In this document: in pieces, positions 7,796 to 16,189 of the stretch
Layout of the letters: every line of letters begins with the position of its first letter
Position numbering within the stretch: the first letter of the stretch is position 1
Assembly (NCBI GenBank): GCA_003560175.1
Contig: PWIZ01000295.1
Span: forward strand, 1-16,258
Direction: 5' to 3'
DNA length: 16,258 bases
Origin: Halomonas sp.
GTDB lineage: Bacteria; Pseudomonadota; Gammaproteobacteria; Pseudomonadales; Halomonadaceae
Position numbers and translations under genes: made by a program
The notes under the pieces: generated by a model
The model's input: only the letters and a program-made list of their open reading frames with translations
Told to the model about the DNA's origin: nothing
Database searches by the model: none

Positions 7796-7805
7796 CGCTC
7801 TCTCG

Positions 7806-7823
7806 GCCGGGCGGCGGCCCGGT
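7806..7823 (-). other. Intercistronic GC hairpin between rlmH and mrdA
   Basis: CCGGGC (7807-7812) pairs perfectly with GCCCGG (7817-7822) around a 4-base loop, starting right at the rlmH stop codon. There is no T-run after it on the - strand, so it is not an intrinsic terminator. It may protect mRNA ends or tune the rlmH:mrdA ratio; that role is a guess. Confidence 0.4.
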
Positions 7824-8290
7824 CAGCGGTGGTAGGGGTGCCCCACCATCAGGGTCCAGGCGCGATAGAGCTGCTCGGCAAGCAGGATCCGCACCAGCGG
7901 GTGGGGCAGGGTCAGCGGCGACAGCGACCAGCGCTGGTGGGCGGCGGCGGAGAGGCCCGGCTCGAGGCCGTCGGGGCCTCCCACCAGCAGCGCTACGTCG
8001 CGACCGGCCAGGCGCCAGGCCTCGGCCTGCTCGGCCAGTCGCTCAGTGCTCCAGGGCTTGCCGCCCACCTCCAGGGCCACGAGATGCTCCTCACCGCGCA
8101 GCCGGGCACGAATCCGCTCGGCCTCCTGGGCCATGGCCCGGGGGATATCGGCATTCTTGCCGCGCTGGCCGGGGGCGATCTCTTCCACCTCGAGGGCGAA
8201 GTCCCGGGGCAGGCGCTTGCGATACTCCTCGATGCCCTGGTTGACCCAGACGGGCATGCGAGTCCCTACCGCCAGCAGGCGTAACCTCAT
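7823..8290 (-). CDS. rlmH: 23S rRNA (pseudouridine1915-N3)-methyltransferase
   Basis: RlmH is a small SPOUT-class enzyme that methylates pseudouridine 1915 in helix 69 of 23S rRNA, using S-adenosylmethionine on assembled 70S ribosomes. The trefoil-knot SAM site is visible as [11 protein letters not shown] and LLVGGPDGL, followed by [23 protein letters not shown] (split family motif) and the typical end VGHPYHR. The frame is open to 8344, but the ATG at 8290 (MRLRLLAVG) is chosen: it gives 155 residues, the E. coli length, starts at the first conserved strand, and overlaps the rsfS stop as ATGA. The extra upstream residues would be Arg-rich and come from the rsfS coding sequence. Confidence 0.96.
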   Translation of the reverse strand: MRLRLLAVGTRMPVWVNQGIEEYRKRLPRDFALEVEEIAPGQRGKNADIPRAMAQEAERIRARLRGEEHLVALEVGGKPWSTERLAEQAEAWRLAGRDVALLVGGPDGLEPGLSAAAHQRWSLSPLTLPHPLVRILLAEQLYRAWTLMVGHPYHR

Positions 8291-8652
8291 GCGCCGGAGG
8301 CCTCGCCCTCGCTGCGCTCGGCGTCGCTGGGCAGGTCGGCCCACAGGCGCTCGAGGTCATAGAGCTGACGGGTTTCCGGCAGCATCACGTGCAACACCAC
8401 GTCACCCAGATCCACCAGCACCCAGTCGGAGCCGCTCTCGCCCTCCACGCCCAGGGGCTGAAGTCCCGCCTCCTTGGCTTTCTCGACCACGTTTCCGGCC
8501 AGGGCGGATATATGACGAGAAGAGGTACCGCTGGCGATAATCATCAGGTCGGTCACGCTGGTCAGGTGCGAGACATCCAGCTGGGCGATGTCCTTGGCCT
8601 TGAGGTCCTCCAGCGCGTCAACCGCCAGAGTCTTGAGTGCGTCAGTTTGCAT
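8287..8652 (-). CDS. rsfS: Ribosomal silencing factor RsfS
   Basis: RsfS binds ribosomal protein uL14 on the large subunit and blocks joining of the subunits, slowing translation in stationary phase or starvation. The 121-residue protein shows the family pattern [34 protein letters not shown] (31-48), [19 protein letters not shown] (68-86 region) and [17 protein letters not shown]. The C-terminal 15 or so residues after the conserved domain are a short acidic/Ala tail. It is the first gene after a 169-bp gap containing a good promoter match at 8685-8713, so it probably heads the rsfS-rlmH-mrdA-rodA-mltB-rlpA transcript. The ribosome site before the ATG is weak. Confidence 0.95.
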   Translation of the reverse strand: MQTDALKTLAVDALEDLKAKDIAQLDVSHLTSVTDLMIIASGTSSRHISALAGNVVEKAKEAGLQPLGVEGESGSDWVLVDLGDVVLHVMLPETRQLYDLERLWADLPSDAERSEGEASGA

Positions 8653-8821
8653 AGGGTCTTCTGTCTGAATGTCGTTGAACTGTCATTGTACCGGGTTGAC
8701 CGCTCGCTGGCAGCGTCCGTTCCGCCTTCTTCGGTCGCCACACCTCTCGGGGGCTAGCCCGTCGGCACTCGTCACGCTTCGCGTCGATGCGTAGGATGCG
8801 CGGCCGATTTGCTCAAGCCAG
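8653..8821. promoter_or_regulatory. nadD-rsfS intergenic region with rsfS promoter candidate
   Basis: The 169-bp gap contains on the - strand a sigma70-like promoter: -10 TACAAT (8685-8690), a 17-bp spacer and -35 CTGCCA (8708-8713; four of six consensus bases). Transcription would start about 25 bases before the rsfS ATG. Further upstream lie a perfect 10-bp palindrome GGGCTAGCCC (8751-8760) and a short hairpin ACGC-TTC-GCGT near 8774-8784. No coding frame with a recognisable product and no T-run terminator for nadD was seen. Confidence 0.55.
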
Positions 8822-9517
8822 TCAGTGCCGATAGAGGTCGTGGGCCAGCAGGTGCCGCTCCACCGCCTCGGGCAGCAGGTAACGAACGCTCCTGCCCTCG
8901 GCCAGGCGGCGGCGCACCTGGGTGGCCGAGATCGCCATGCGCGAGGGCAGCGCCAGGCGCAACAGGCCGCCGGCGGGGCGTGCCATCAGCGTCTGGGGGC
9001 TATCCACTTCGCGACCCGCAATCAGCGCCTCGAGGGCCACCGGCAGCGGCGCCGCATGGTCGGGCCGGTCGATCACCACCAGGTGAGCCAGGACGAACAG
9101 ACGTTCGGGCTCGTGCCAGTCGGCCAGGCGCAGAAAGGCGTCTTGGCCCAGCGCCATGACCAGGCGCGCCTCGACGCCGACCTCCTCGCGCAGCGAGGCC
9201 AGGGTGTCGGCGCTGAAGGAGGGGCCTTCGCGGTGCAGCTCCCGGGGGTCGGCGACCAGCCCGGGGGTGTCACCGATACCCAGGCGCAGCAGGGCCAGAC
9301 GCTGTTCCGGTGAGACCCGGGGCTCGCCGCGCAGCGGCGGCACGCTGGCCGGAACCATATGGACCCGGTCCAGTGCGAGCGCCTCGCGAAGCTCCACGGC
9401 GCTGCGCAGGTGGCCCAGGTGTACCGGGTCGAAGGTGCCGCCGAGCATGGCGAGCCGAGGAGGCCGGGGCGGGCTGGCCTCTTGCGCCGACAGCGGCAGG
9501 TGCATGACCTCGCTCAC
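8822..9517 (-). CDS. nadD: Nicotinate-nucleotide adenylyltransferase
   Basis: NadD joins ATP and nicotinate mononucleotide to make deamido-NAD in the cytoplasm, a shared step of de novo and salvage NAD synthesis. The nucleotidyltransferase signature is [11 protein letters not shown] at residues 26-36. Also visible are [12 protein letters not shown] (substrate loop), [17 protein letters not shown], and the C-terminal ATP motif [24 protein letters not shown] (split here for length; ISAT starts near residue 191), close to the usual ISSTxIR. The first 20 or so residues are a Pro-rich extension before the first strand. The GTG at 9517 overlaps the proA stop as GTGA and is taken as start; the ATG at 9505 is an alternative. 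The proA-nadD-rsfS order is the Pseudomonas order. Confidence 0.95.
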   Translation of the reverse strand: MSEVMHLPLSAQEASPPRPPRLAMLGGTFDPVHLGHLRSAVELREALALDRVHMVPASVPPLRGEPRVSPEQRLALLRLGIGDTPGLVADPRELHREGPSFSADTLASLREEVGVEARLVMALGQDAFLRLADWHEPERLFVLAHLVVIDRPDHAAPLPVALEALIAGREVDSPQTLMARPAGGLLRLALPSRMAISATQVRRRLAEGRSVRYLLPEAVERHLLAHDLYRH

Positions 9518-10806
9518 TGACGGATCTGACCATCGCCCAGCACCACGTACTTGCGGGTGGTGAGCCCCTCGAGGCCCACCGGCCCGCGGGCGTGGAGCTT
9601 ATCGGTGGAGATACCGATCTCGGCGCCCAGGCCGTACTCGACGCCGTCGGCGAAACGAGTCGAGGCGTTGACCATCACCGAGCTGGAGTCCACCTCGGCC
9701 ATGAAGCGCCGAGCCAGGGCGTAGTCGTTGGTGACGATGGCATCGGTGTGATGGGAGCCGTAGCGCTCGATGTGTTCGATGGCGGCCTCGATGCCGTCTA
9801 CCACGCGGATCGCCAACACCGGGGCCAGGTACTCGGCACCCCAGTCCTCCTCGGTGGCGACGGAAGCCTCGGGCAGCAGCGCCCGGGTGCGCTCGCAGCC
9901 GCGCAGTTCGACGCCGTGCTCGGCGTAGGCGGTGGCCAGGCGGGGCAGCAGCCTCTCCGCCACCGGCGCATCCAGCAGCAGGGTCTCCATGGTGTTGCAG
10001 GTGCCATAGCGATGGGTCTTGGCGTTGACGGCGATGGCGTGGGCCTTGTCCAGATCCGCCGTGGCATCCACGTAGACGTGACAGACGCCGTCCAGGTGTT
10101 TGATCACCGGCACCCGGGCCTCCCGGGAGATCCGCTCGATCAGCGACTTGCCGCCGCGGGGAATGATCACGTCGACATACGCCGGCATGGCAATCAGCCT
10201 GCCTACGGCGGCGCGGTCGGTGGTGGCCACCACCTGCACCGCCGCCTCGGGCAGGCCGGCATCGGCCAGGCCGTCCCGGATGCACCCGGCAATGGCGGCA
10301 TTGGAGCCGCGGGCCTCGCTGCCGCCGCGCAGGATCGCCGCGTTGCCGGACTTGAGGCAGAGGCTGGCGGCCTCGACGGTGACGTTGGGCCGCGACTCGT
10401 AGATGATGCCGACCACCCCCAGCGGTACGCGCATCTGTCCTACCTGGATGCCGCTCGGCCGGAAGCGCAGCCCGTCGATCTCGCCGACCGGGTCGGGGAG
10501 TGCCGCCACCTGGTGCAGGCCCTCAATCATGGCGTTGATTCGCGCCGGGGTGAGTTCCAGGCGGTCGAGAAGCGCGGCGTCGAGCCCTGCCGTCCGGCCG
10601 CGGACCATGTCTTCGGCGTTGGCCGCGGCAATCGCCTCGCGGCGCGCCTCCAGGCGGGCAGCAATAGCCAGCAGGGCGCCGTTCTTGGCTCCGCTGGAGG
10701 CGCGGCGCATGACCGCAGCGGCCTGTCGGGCCGACTCGCCGAGGCCGGTCATATAGGCCTCGACGTCCCGGATCGCCTCGTCGGTGGAGATGACTTGTGC
10801 TGACAT
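9514..10806 (-). CDS. proA: Gamma-glutamyl phosphate reductase
   Basis: ProA reduces gamma-glutamyl phosphate to glutamate semialdehyde with NADPH, the second step of proline synthesis; proline and related solutes matter in osmotic stress. It belongs to the aldehyde dehydrogenase superfamily. Seen are [20 protein letters not shown] (128-147), [18 protein letters not shown] (148-165), [10 protein letters not shown] (214-223) and the catalytic Cys270 in [14 protein letters not shown] length of 430 is slightly above the E. coli protein (417), with a short N-terminal extension. An AGGAGA ribosome site lies upstream at a rather long distance (about 12 bases). proA heads the long - strand run; proB, whose product supplies its substrate, is not in the window. 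Confidence 0.97.
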   Translation of the reverse strand: MSAQVISTDEAIRDVEAYMTGLGESARQAAAVMRRASSGAKNGALLAIAARLEARREAIAAANAEDMVRGRTAGLDAALLDRLELTPARINAMIEGLHQVAALPDPVGEIDGLRFRPSGIQVGQMRVPLGVVGIIYESRPNVTVEAASLCLKSGNAAILRGGSEARGSNAAIAGCIRDGLADAGLPEAAVQVVATTDRAAVGRLIAMPAYVDVIIPRGGKSLIERISREARVPVIKHLDGVCHVYVDATADLDKAHAIAVNAKTHRYGTCNTMETLLLDAPVAERLLPRLATAYAEHGVELRGCERTRALLPEASVATEEDWGAEYLAPVLAIRVVDGIEAAIEHIERYGSHHTDAIVTNDYALARRFMAEVDSSSVMVNASTRFADGVEYGLGAEIGISTDKLHARGPVGLEGLTTRKYVVLGDGQIRQ

Positions 10807-10853
10807 GCCGAAAGAGGTCTCCTGTGGGCGTGGCCAGAGGGACCGGCCAGGGC

Positions 10854-10911
10854 GTTATACTGGTGCGGTCGGGCCACGGGAATTCGGGTAAGGGAGCTAT
10901 ACTAAGCCACC
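10854..10911. promoter_or_regulatory. Divergent promoter region between proA and the + strand unit
   Basis: In the 105-bp gap, GTTATACT at 10854-10861 reads as a -10 element in both directions: TATAAC for proA (with a poor -35 TTCCCG at 10877-10882, 17-bp spacer) and TATACT for the + strand genes. A second TATACT at 10898-10903 ends only 8 bases before the ATG at 10912; a transcript from it would start at or next to the ATG and be essentially leaderless. Neither + strand box has a good -35. An in-frame TAA lies at 10903-10905, so no earlier + strand start is possible nearby. Confidence 0.35.
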
Positions 10912-11781
10912 ATGCAGAGCAAGTACAAAGTCGGCCTGCTGCGCCTCAACCTGCTGCTGGCGTCCCTGCTGCCGGCCCTGATGGCGCCGACCTCGACGAA
11001 CCTGGCCGAGGCCCTGTTGCTGTGGACGGCTGCCGGCTGGCTGGCCCTCTCGGCGGCGCTGATGGAGTTCAGCCACCGCCGCCCTGCCCTGGTGCCCTGG
11101 CAGCTGCTGCCCAGCCTGCTGCTGACGGCCCTGCTGTTAACCGCCCCCGAGCGCTTTCCGCTGTGGCTGTGGGCCTGGGCGGCGCTGGTCATGCTTCCTC
11201 AGCCGGGCTGGATGTCGGGACTTAACCTGCTGCTGGCGGCGCTCTCCTGGGGCTGGCTGGCCCGCATCATGCCGCCGGAGCAGGCGGCGTTTTCTGGCGC
11301 CTTGCTGGCGGCGCTGCTGCTGCTGGGACTTTCCCGCTCCCGGGATCTGGCGCCGCTGCGCGGCGTGGCCCGCCGTCGCGCCTACCTGGTCCCCGGCCTG
11401 CGCCTGTGGCCCCGCGCCCAGCTGGGCCGCGACCTGCCCCGGGAGCGAGCCCGCATCCACCGCGACGGCGTGCATGGTGAACTGCTGCTGCTGCGCACCA
11501 GGCGCAAGCGCTTCTGGCACCAGGCCCAGCGGCTGTGCGCCCTGACCCGGAGCTTCGAACACTGCTATCGGCTCGATGGCCGCACCCTGGCCACGGTGCT
11601 GCTCTCTCCGGATGCCGAACAGGCCGAACACCGACGCGCCGACCTGCTGGCGCAGCTGGGGCCCGTGCGGCAGCTGCGCGTCACGCCCCTGGCTCAGGTC
11701 AATTCGGTGGCGGAAGAGTACCGAGCGCTGGAGCGCCAGCCCGGGACGACGAGCGCGCCGCATGGGGTGGAGCATGTCTGA
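10912..11781 (+). CDS. Polytopic membrane protein with degenerate GGDEF domain
   Basis: I do not recognise a named gene. The 289-residue product has about six hydrophobic segments (roughly 8-26, 32-52, 61-78, 83-97, 103-120, 125-141) and a basic cytoplasmic part from 142. That part follows the GGDEF pattern: LRLWPRAQLGRDLPRERAR stands where diguanylate cyclases have LTGLxNRxxL, HGELLLLRT where they have xLLLIDLD, and YRLDGRTLATVLLSP where they have xRxGGDEFxxLLP. The signature is DGRTL instead of GGDEF, so cyclase activity is not expected. RSFE occupies the I-site position (RxxD expected). The domain seems shorter than normal. It overlaps the next gene by 8 bp, so the two are coupled. No strong ribosome site precedes the ATG. 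The homology assignment is by eye. Confidence 0.7.
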   Translation: MQSKYKVGLLRLNLLLASLLPALMAPTSTNLAEALLLWTAAGWLALSAALMEFSHRRPALVPWQLLPSLLLTALLLTAPERFPLWLWAWAALVMLPQPGWMSGLNLLLAALSWGWLARIMPPEQAAFSGALLAALLLLGLSRSRDLAPLRGVARRRAYLVPGLRLWPRAQLGRDLPRERARIHRDGVHGELLLLRTRRKRFWHQAQRLCALTRSFEHCYRLDGRTLATVLLSPDAEQAEHRRADLLAQLGPVRQLRVTPLAQVNSVAEEYRALERQPGTTSAPHGVEHV

Positions 11782-12700
11782 GCTGCAGCACACCAGGCTA
11801 CATGCCGGCCTTTACTCCCTCGCCGCCCTGCTGCTGGTCGGTCAGGCCAGCTGGCTCTATCTGGTCGGTGACTACGACCGCATCCTGCTGCCGGCACTGC
11901 TCGCCCCGCTGCTGATCACTGCCGCCCTGATGCGCCTGGGCCAGCCCGAGACCGCCCGGCTCTCGGCCTACCTGGTGCTGGTTTGCGGCTACCTGCTGGT
12001 GGCCATGGAACTGCCCGTGCAGTCGTCACTGGCGCCCTTCTGGCTGGGCCTGCCACCGGTGCTGACTCTGCTGCTGCTGCCCCTGGGGCCGGCCATGCTC
12101 CTCAACCTCACTCTGGCCCCGATCTGGCTGCTGCTGGGCGAGAGTCTGCTCGATCTCGATCGGGTGCTGGGCTACCTGAGCCTGGTGATGGTGGCCGGCC
12201 TGGCCCCCTGGGAAATCCTCCATCAGCGAGCCCTGTTGCAGGCCACCGACCCCCTTGACGAGGAGTGCGAGGCTATCCGTCGCAGCGCCCTGCACGACCG
12301 CCTGCAAAGCGAATGCGAGCGTGCCGAGCTGCTCGAGCAGCGCCTGGCGGTGCTGGTGATCCATCTGCCTCAGCTGGAGATGGCCGGCGAGCAGTTCGGT
12401 CTCGGGGCCCGAAGGGCACTGCTCACGTCACTCTGCGACACCGTGATGCGCTGCAGCCGAGACCACGACCTGCTGGGCCGCGAGGGCGAGGCCGACTTTT
12501 GGCTGGTGCTGCCGGACACCAGCGAAAATGGCGCCCTGCTGGTTCGCCAGCGTCTCGAGGAGTCACTGCGGAGCACGTTACTGCTGGACACCGGCCCGGT
12601 GGAGTCGCGCCTGACCGGCTGCCATCTGGGCAGGGGGGAGTCGCCGCAACGCTTCATCCAACGACTGCAGGCCACCGCCCAGCGACACGCCGAATCCTGA
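11774..12700 (+). CDS. Membrane protein with degenerate GGDEF domain and intact RxxD I-site
   Basis: The product has 308 residues: about six membrane segments up to residue 145, then a cytoplasmic domain like that of the preceding gene but better preserved. ATDPLDEECEAIRRSALHDRL (157-177) matches the ALTDPLTGLxNRRAL entry of GGDEF domains, LAVLVIHLPQLE (191-202) the central strand, and LLGREGEADFWLVLPDTS (233-250) the signature region. GGDEF is replaced by GEADF (238-242), which should abolish cyclase activity. RDHD (229-232) sits exactly five residues before that motif, the position of the c-di-GMP-binding RxxD inhibitory site. A GGAG ribosome site lies close to the ATG, inside the end of the previous gene. 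The likely role is a membrane c-di-GMP receptor or a partner of its neighbour; this is inferred. Confidence 0.72.
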   Translation: MSELQHTRLHAGLYSLAALLLVGQASWLYLVGDYDRILLPALLAPLLITAALMRLGQPETARLSAYLVLVCGYLLVAMELPVQSSLAPFWLGLPPVLTLLLLPLGPAMLLNLTLAPIWLLLGESLLDLDRVLGYLSLVMVAGLAPWEILHQRALLQATDPLDEECEAIRRSALHDRLQSECERAELLEQRLAVLVIHLPQLEMAGEQFGLGARRALLTSLCDTVMRCSRDHDLLGREGEADFWLVLPDTSENGALLVRQRLEESLRSTLLLDTGPVESRLTGCHLGRGESPQRFIQRLQATAQRHAES

Positions 12701-12739
12701 TCTCATTCCCCCCCGGGCGAGCCCGACACGGAGTCTTCC

Positions 12740-14149
12740 TTGAACCTTGCCGACGCCCTCTATCAGCTAACGCCCTCTCCCACTCTCCTGCTGTTGATCA
12801 TCGCGGCCATCGCCCTGGCCGAATCCCTGGCGCTGGTGGGCCTGCTGGTACCCGGTGTGGTGTTGATCACCGCCGCCGCCTCCCTGGCCGGCCATCAGGA
12901 GCTGGCACTGCCCGCCATCATCCTGGCGGCCTTCATCGGCGCAGTGCTCGGCGACTGGGCCAGCTTCTGGCTGGGCTACACCCAGCATCAGCGAGTAACC
13001 CGGCTCTGGCCGCTGTCACGCCACCCCGAGTGGCTGGCCCGAGGGGCGCATTTCTTCCAGCGCTACGGCACCCTGTCGGTCTTCTTCGGACGCTTCGTCG
13101 GCCCGGTTCGCCCGATAGTACCGCTGATCGCCGGGATGCTCAGGATGTCACCGCGGGCCTTCACCTGGGCCAACCTCGCCTCGGCGGCGCTGTGGGCGCC
13201 CGCCTATGTGCTGCCGGGCTATCTGCTGGGGCGCACCTGGCAGCAGCTGCTCGATGTCCCCGAGGGCGCCCGGCCGCTGCTGGTGGCCCTGGCCGCCATC
13301 CTGGTGGTGCTGGCGGTGGTGTTCTCCTGGCTGCGCCAGCAGGTCGGGCGCAGCGGGCGGCTCTACCGCCTGGTCGCCCTCGGCGCCCGTCGCCATCCGG
13401 TGATGCGCCGACTCTGGCTGTCACAGAGCGCCGGCGCTCGGGGCGAGGTGCCCCTGGCCAGCTGGCTGCTTCTGATCCTGTCACTGGGAGGCGTCTCGGG
13501 CTGGACGCTGGTGGTGATGCAGCACGGCGCCGATGGCCCCCTGGTGATGGATGCGCGCCTGCAGGCGCTATTTGCCTACCTGACCGTCCCCTGGCTGGAA
13601 ACGGTGAGTCAGGCGCTGGCCCGGGTGGGCGACACCTATGGGGTGCTGGCCCTGGTGCTGCCCTGGGGGAGCTGGCTGCTGTGGCGACGGCGCCTCGACG
13701 CCTTCGTCCATATCGGCGGCGGGCTGGGCCTGATCGCCCTGCTCAACACCTGGGGCAAGGCGTTCTTCGCGCGCCCTCGTCCGGACACGCCAGACTACCT
13801 CACCGGCTCCCTGGCCTACCCCAGCGCCCATGCCTCCACGGCGGTGGTGCTGGCCGGGCTGGCCGCCGCCTTCATCGCCCGTGAGCTGCCCCATCAGCAG
13901 CGGCACTGGGTCTACTGGGGCGCCATCCTGTTCGCCATGATCATGGCGCTCTCCCGACTGGTCATCGGCGTGCACTGGTTCAGCGACCTGGTGGGGGGCG
14001 CCCTGCTGGGCCTGGTGGTCTGTGCCCTGGTGCAGCTCGCCTGGCAGGCCAGGCCACGCGCGCCCCTCGCCCCCTGCCCCTGGGCCTGGTTGACCGTGGG
14101 GTCGCTGGCGCTAGTGGCGGTGCGTATCGCCTGGCTGCCGCCGGTCTAG
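12740..14149 (+). CDS. DedA-PAP2 fusion membrane protein (lipid-carrier flippase/phosphatase)
   Basis: This 469-residue protein joins two membrane enzymes. Residues 1-200 are a DedA/SNARE-associated domain: [15 protein letters not shown] with Glu28, [14 protein letters not shown] (67-80) with Asp72, and [19 protein letters not shown] (115-133) with Arg118 and Arg124. Residues 240-435 are a PAP2 phosphatase with all three motifs: KX6RP (Lys340, Arg347-Pro348), PSAH at 361-364 (usual form PSGH) and SRX5HX3D (Ser405, Arg406, His412, Asp416). DedA proteins include undecaprenyl-phosphate transporters, and PAP2 enzymes such as PgpB dephosphorylate undecaprenyl pyrophosphate, so the fusion could release and return the peptidoglycan lipid carrier. 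Start is TTG at 12740, with GGAG six bases upstream; it lies 39 bp after the GGDEF-like gene and is probably in its operon. Another lipid phosphate substrate is possible. Confidence 0.9.
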   Translation: MNLADALYQLTPSPTLLLLIIAAIALAESLALVGLLVPGVVLITAAASLAGHQELALPAIILAAFIGAVLGDWASFWLGYTQHQRVTRLWPLSRHPEWLARGAHFFQRYGTLSVFFGRFVGPVRPIVPLIAGMLRMSPRAFTWANLASAALWAPAYVLPGYLLGRTWQQLLDVPEGARPLLVALAAILVVLAVVFSWLRQQVGRSGRLYRLVALGARRHPVMRRLWLSQSAGARGEVPLASWLLLILSLGGVSGWTLVVMQHGADGPLVMDARLQALFAYLTVPWLETVSQALARVGDTYGVLALVLPWGSWLLWRRRLDAFVHIGGGLGLIALLNTWGKAFFARPRPDTPDYLTGSLAYPSAHASTAVVLAGLAAAFIARELPHQQRHWVYWGAILFAMIMALSRLVIGVHWFSDLVGGALLGLVVCALVQLAWQARPRAPLAPCPWAWLTVGSLALVAVRIAWLPPV

Positions 14150-14790
14150 CCGGGTTTCACCGGGTCTCCCCAGCGCGGCACCAGGCGATGCTCGATGCCA
14201 AGCTGGTTGAGAATGCGCGCCACGATGAAGTCGACCAGGTCGTCGATCGTGGTGGGCTGATGGTAGAAGCCCGGCGCGGCGGGCAGCATCACCGCCCCCA
14301 TGCGGGTCAGGGACAGCATGTGCTCCAGATGGATGGCCGAGAGGGGCGTCTCCCGCAGCACCAGGACCAGCTGGCGACGCTCCTTCAGGGCCACGTCGGC
14401 GGCCCGCTCGATGAGGTTGTTGCTGGCCCCCGTGGCCACCGCCGAGAGGGTGCCGGTGGAGCAGGGACAGATCACCATGGAGGATGGCGCCCCCGAGCCG
14501 GAGGCCACCGGCGCCATCCAGTCCTCACGCCCGAAGCAGCGAATCTGCCCGGGTCGGGCGCCGCTGCGCTCGATCAGCGCCTCGGCCAGCCGTTCGGGCC
14601 GCGCCGGCAGGTCCACGTCGGTCTCGGTGGCGATCACCAGATGCGCCGCCTTGGAGATCATGACCCACACCTCATGGTCGGCCGCCACCAGCGCCTCGAT
14701 GAGCCGCAGGCCGTACTGGGCACCGGAGGCGCCGGTCAGCGCCACGGTGACCGGGGGATGGAAGCTCGTCGACACCCGCGACTCAGCCAT
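14146..14790 (-). CDS. ubiX: Flavin prenyltransferase UbiX
   Basis: UbiX attaches a dimethylallyl group to FMN to make prenyl-FMN, the cofactor of UbiD-type decarboxylases such as the one in ubiquinone synthesis. Family features are [19 protein letters not shown] (15-33), the flavin-binding start; [32 protein letters not shown] (split motif, about 108-140); [10 protein letters not shown] and the [10 protein letters not shown] segment near the C-terminus. The length of 214 is typical, with a short N-terminal extension before the first strand. The ATG at 14790 overlaps the mpl end by 8 bp, so the pair is coupled. Its TAG stop shares the palindrome CTAG with the stop of the convergent DedA-PAP2 gene. 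ubiD is not in the window. Confidence 0.96.
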   Translation of the reverse strand: MAESRVSTSFHPPVTVALTGASGAQYGLRLIEALVAADHEVWVMISKAAHLVIATETDVDLPARPERLAEALIERSGARPGQIRCFGREDWMAPVASGSGAPSSMVICPCSTGTLSAVATGASNNLIERAADVALKERRQLVLVLRETPLSAIHLEHMLSLTRMGAVMLPAAPGFYHQPTTIDDLVDFIVARILNQLGIEHRLVPRWGDPVKPG

Positions 14791-16189
14791 GGGCCACCTC
14801 CAGGGCGGCGATGAGCTTGTCGTGGATGCCGCCGAAGCCGCCGTTGGACATCACCACGATGCGATCATAGGGCCGGGCCTCCTCGACCAGCGCGGCGACC
14901 AGGGCATCCAGATCCCCCTCCAGTCGCCCCGGCACCGGGCTCGCCGCGACAATCGGGGCAAGCGACCACTCCAGCCCCGCCGGCTGATACCAGTAAGCGA
15001 TATCCGCGGCGGCCACGCACATGGCCAGCCGGTCGCGCAGGGCGCCCAGGCGCATGGTGTTGGAGCGGGGCTCGATCACCGCCAGCAGCCGGCCCCGTGC
15101 CGTGGCGGCCCGAAGCCCCTCGAGGGTGGCGGCGATGGCCGTAGGATGATGGGCGAAATCGTCGATCACCTGAATGCCGGCTACCTCGCCGCGCAGCTCC
15201 TGGCGCCGCCGCGGGGTCTCGAAGCGCGACAGCGCCGCCGCACCGCGGGCGAGATCGAGCCCGCAGGCGTGGGCGGCGGCCAGCGCCGCCAGGGCATTGT
15301 GGGCGTTATAGGCACCGGTCAGCGGCCAGTCCACCACGGCGTCCTCGTCGACGCGCGACGCGCCTTGGCCCTCCTGCTGAACCACCTCTTGATGGATCAC
15401 CCGGAAGCGCGAGGCGTCCTCGCGCTCGAGTTCAAGGCGCCAGGGGCTCTCGGCCGCACTGCCGAAGCGAGCCACCGGGGTCCAGGAACCCATCGCCAGC
15501 ACCCGATCCAGGGCCGGCTCGCCGTCGGCCACCAGCAGCCTGCCCTTCCCCGGCACGGTGCGAACCAGGTGGTGGAACTGCCGCTCGATGGCGGCCAGGT
15601 CGTCGAAGATATCGGCGTGGTCGAACTCCAGGTTGCCCAGCACCGCGATCTCGGGTCGGTAGTGGACGAACTTGGAGCGCTTGTCGAAGAAGGCGGTATC
15701 GTATTCGTCGGCCTCCACCACGAAGGGGGCATCGAGGGCGCCCAGGCGCGCCGAGATGCCGAAGTTGCGCGGCACGCCGCCGATCAGAAAGCCCGGGGCA
15801 AGCCCCGCCGATTCCAGTAGCCAGGCCGCCATGCTGGCCGTGGTGGTCTTGCCATGGGTGCCCGCCACGGCGATCACCCGCCGTCCGGGGAGCACTTCCT
15901 CGGCGAGCCACTGGGGGCCGGAGACGTAGGGCAGGCCCAGGTCGAGCACCGCCTCCACCTCCGGATTGCCCCGGGAGAGCGCATTACCGATCACTACCCG
16001 ATCGGGGCGCGGCTCGAGGTTGGCCGGGGCGTAGCCCTCGCGCAGCGCGATGCCCGCCTCCTCGAGCTGGGTGCTCATGGGCGGATAGACCCCGGCATCC
16101 GAGCCGCTGACGGTATGGCCAAGCTCCCGGGCCAGCAGCGCCAGGCTGCCCATGAAGGTGCCGCAGATACCGAGGATATGGACGTGCAT
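14783..16189 (-). CDS. mpl: UDP-MurNAc:L-Ala-gamma-D-Glu-meso-DAP ligase (murein recycling)
   Basis: Mpl reattaches the recycled tripeptide L-Ala-gamma-D-Glu-meso-diaminopimelate to UDP-N-acetylmuramate using ATP, returning turnover products to cell-wall synthesis. It is a Mur ligase: [21 protein letters not shown] at the N-terminus (residues 4-24), ATP loop AGTHGKTTT (109-117), the Mpl-type stretch [20 protein letters not shown] (158-177) and [12 protein letters not shown] (184-195), then [10 protein letters not shown] in the central/C-terminal part. GTFMG in place of the MurC GTGMSG-like motif favours Mpl. The ATG at 16189 gives 468 residues (E. coli 457) and has AGGAGAG immediately upstream; the frame continues to 16255 but those residues do not resemble the family. 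It leads the mpl-ubiX pair. Confidence 0.96.
   Translation of the reverse strand: MHVHILGICGTFMGSLALLARELGHTVSGSDAGVYPPMSTQLEEAGIALREGYAPANLEPRPDRVVIGNALSRGNPEVEAVLDLGLPYVSGPQWLAEEVLPGRRVIAVAGTHGKTTTASMAAWLLESAGLAPGFLIGGVPRNFGISARLGALDAPFVVEADEYDTAFFDKRSKFVHYRPEIAVLGNLEFDHADIFDDLAAIERQFHHLVRTVPGKGRLLVADGEPALDRVLAMGSWTPVARFGSAAESPWRLELEREDASRFRVIHQEVVQQEGQGASRVDEDAVVDWPLTGAYNAHNALAALAAAHACGLDLARGAAALSRFETPRRRQELRGEVAGIQVIDDFAHHPTAIAATLEGLRAATARGRLLAVIEPRSNTMRLGALRDRLAMCVAAADIAYWYQPAGLEWSLAPIVAASPVPGRLEGDLDALVAALVEEARPYDRIVVMSNGGFGGIHDKLIAALEVAHG

Noticed and set aside
5636..8284. Very long + strand open frame (882 codons) opposite rodA, mrdA and rlmH
   Set aside because: His/Gly/Gln-rich composition without any recognisable domain; it is the antisense shadow of high-GC genes whose products are clear family members.
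8291..8344. Upstream extension of rlmH to 8344
   Set aside because: Would add an Arg-rich segment from inside rsfS; the ATG at 8290 gives the exact family length and an ATGA overlap.
8751..8760. Perfect 10-bp palindrome GGGCTAGCCC as an operator in the nadD-rsfS gap
   Set aside because: A single short GC-rich palindrome with no second copy and 38 bp upstream of the -35; not enough to call a binding site.
9514..10806. proA as a site of horizontal transfer or fusion
   Set aside because: Length, motifs, base composition and neighbours are all ordinary for the gene.
12265..13884. 539-codon + strand open frame overlapping the GGDEF-like and DedA-PAP2 genes
   Set aside because: Arg/Pro/Gly-rich frame-shift shadow; the other frame carries conserved DedA and PAP2 motifs.
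14300..15820. 506-codon + strand open frame opposite ubiX and mpl
   Set aside because: No domain features; the - strand genes are certain.
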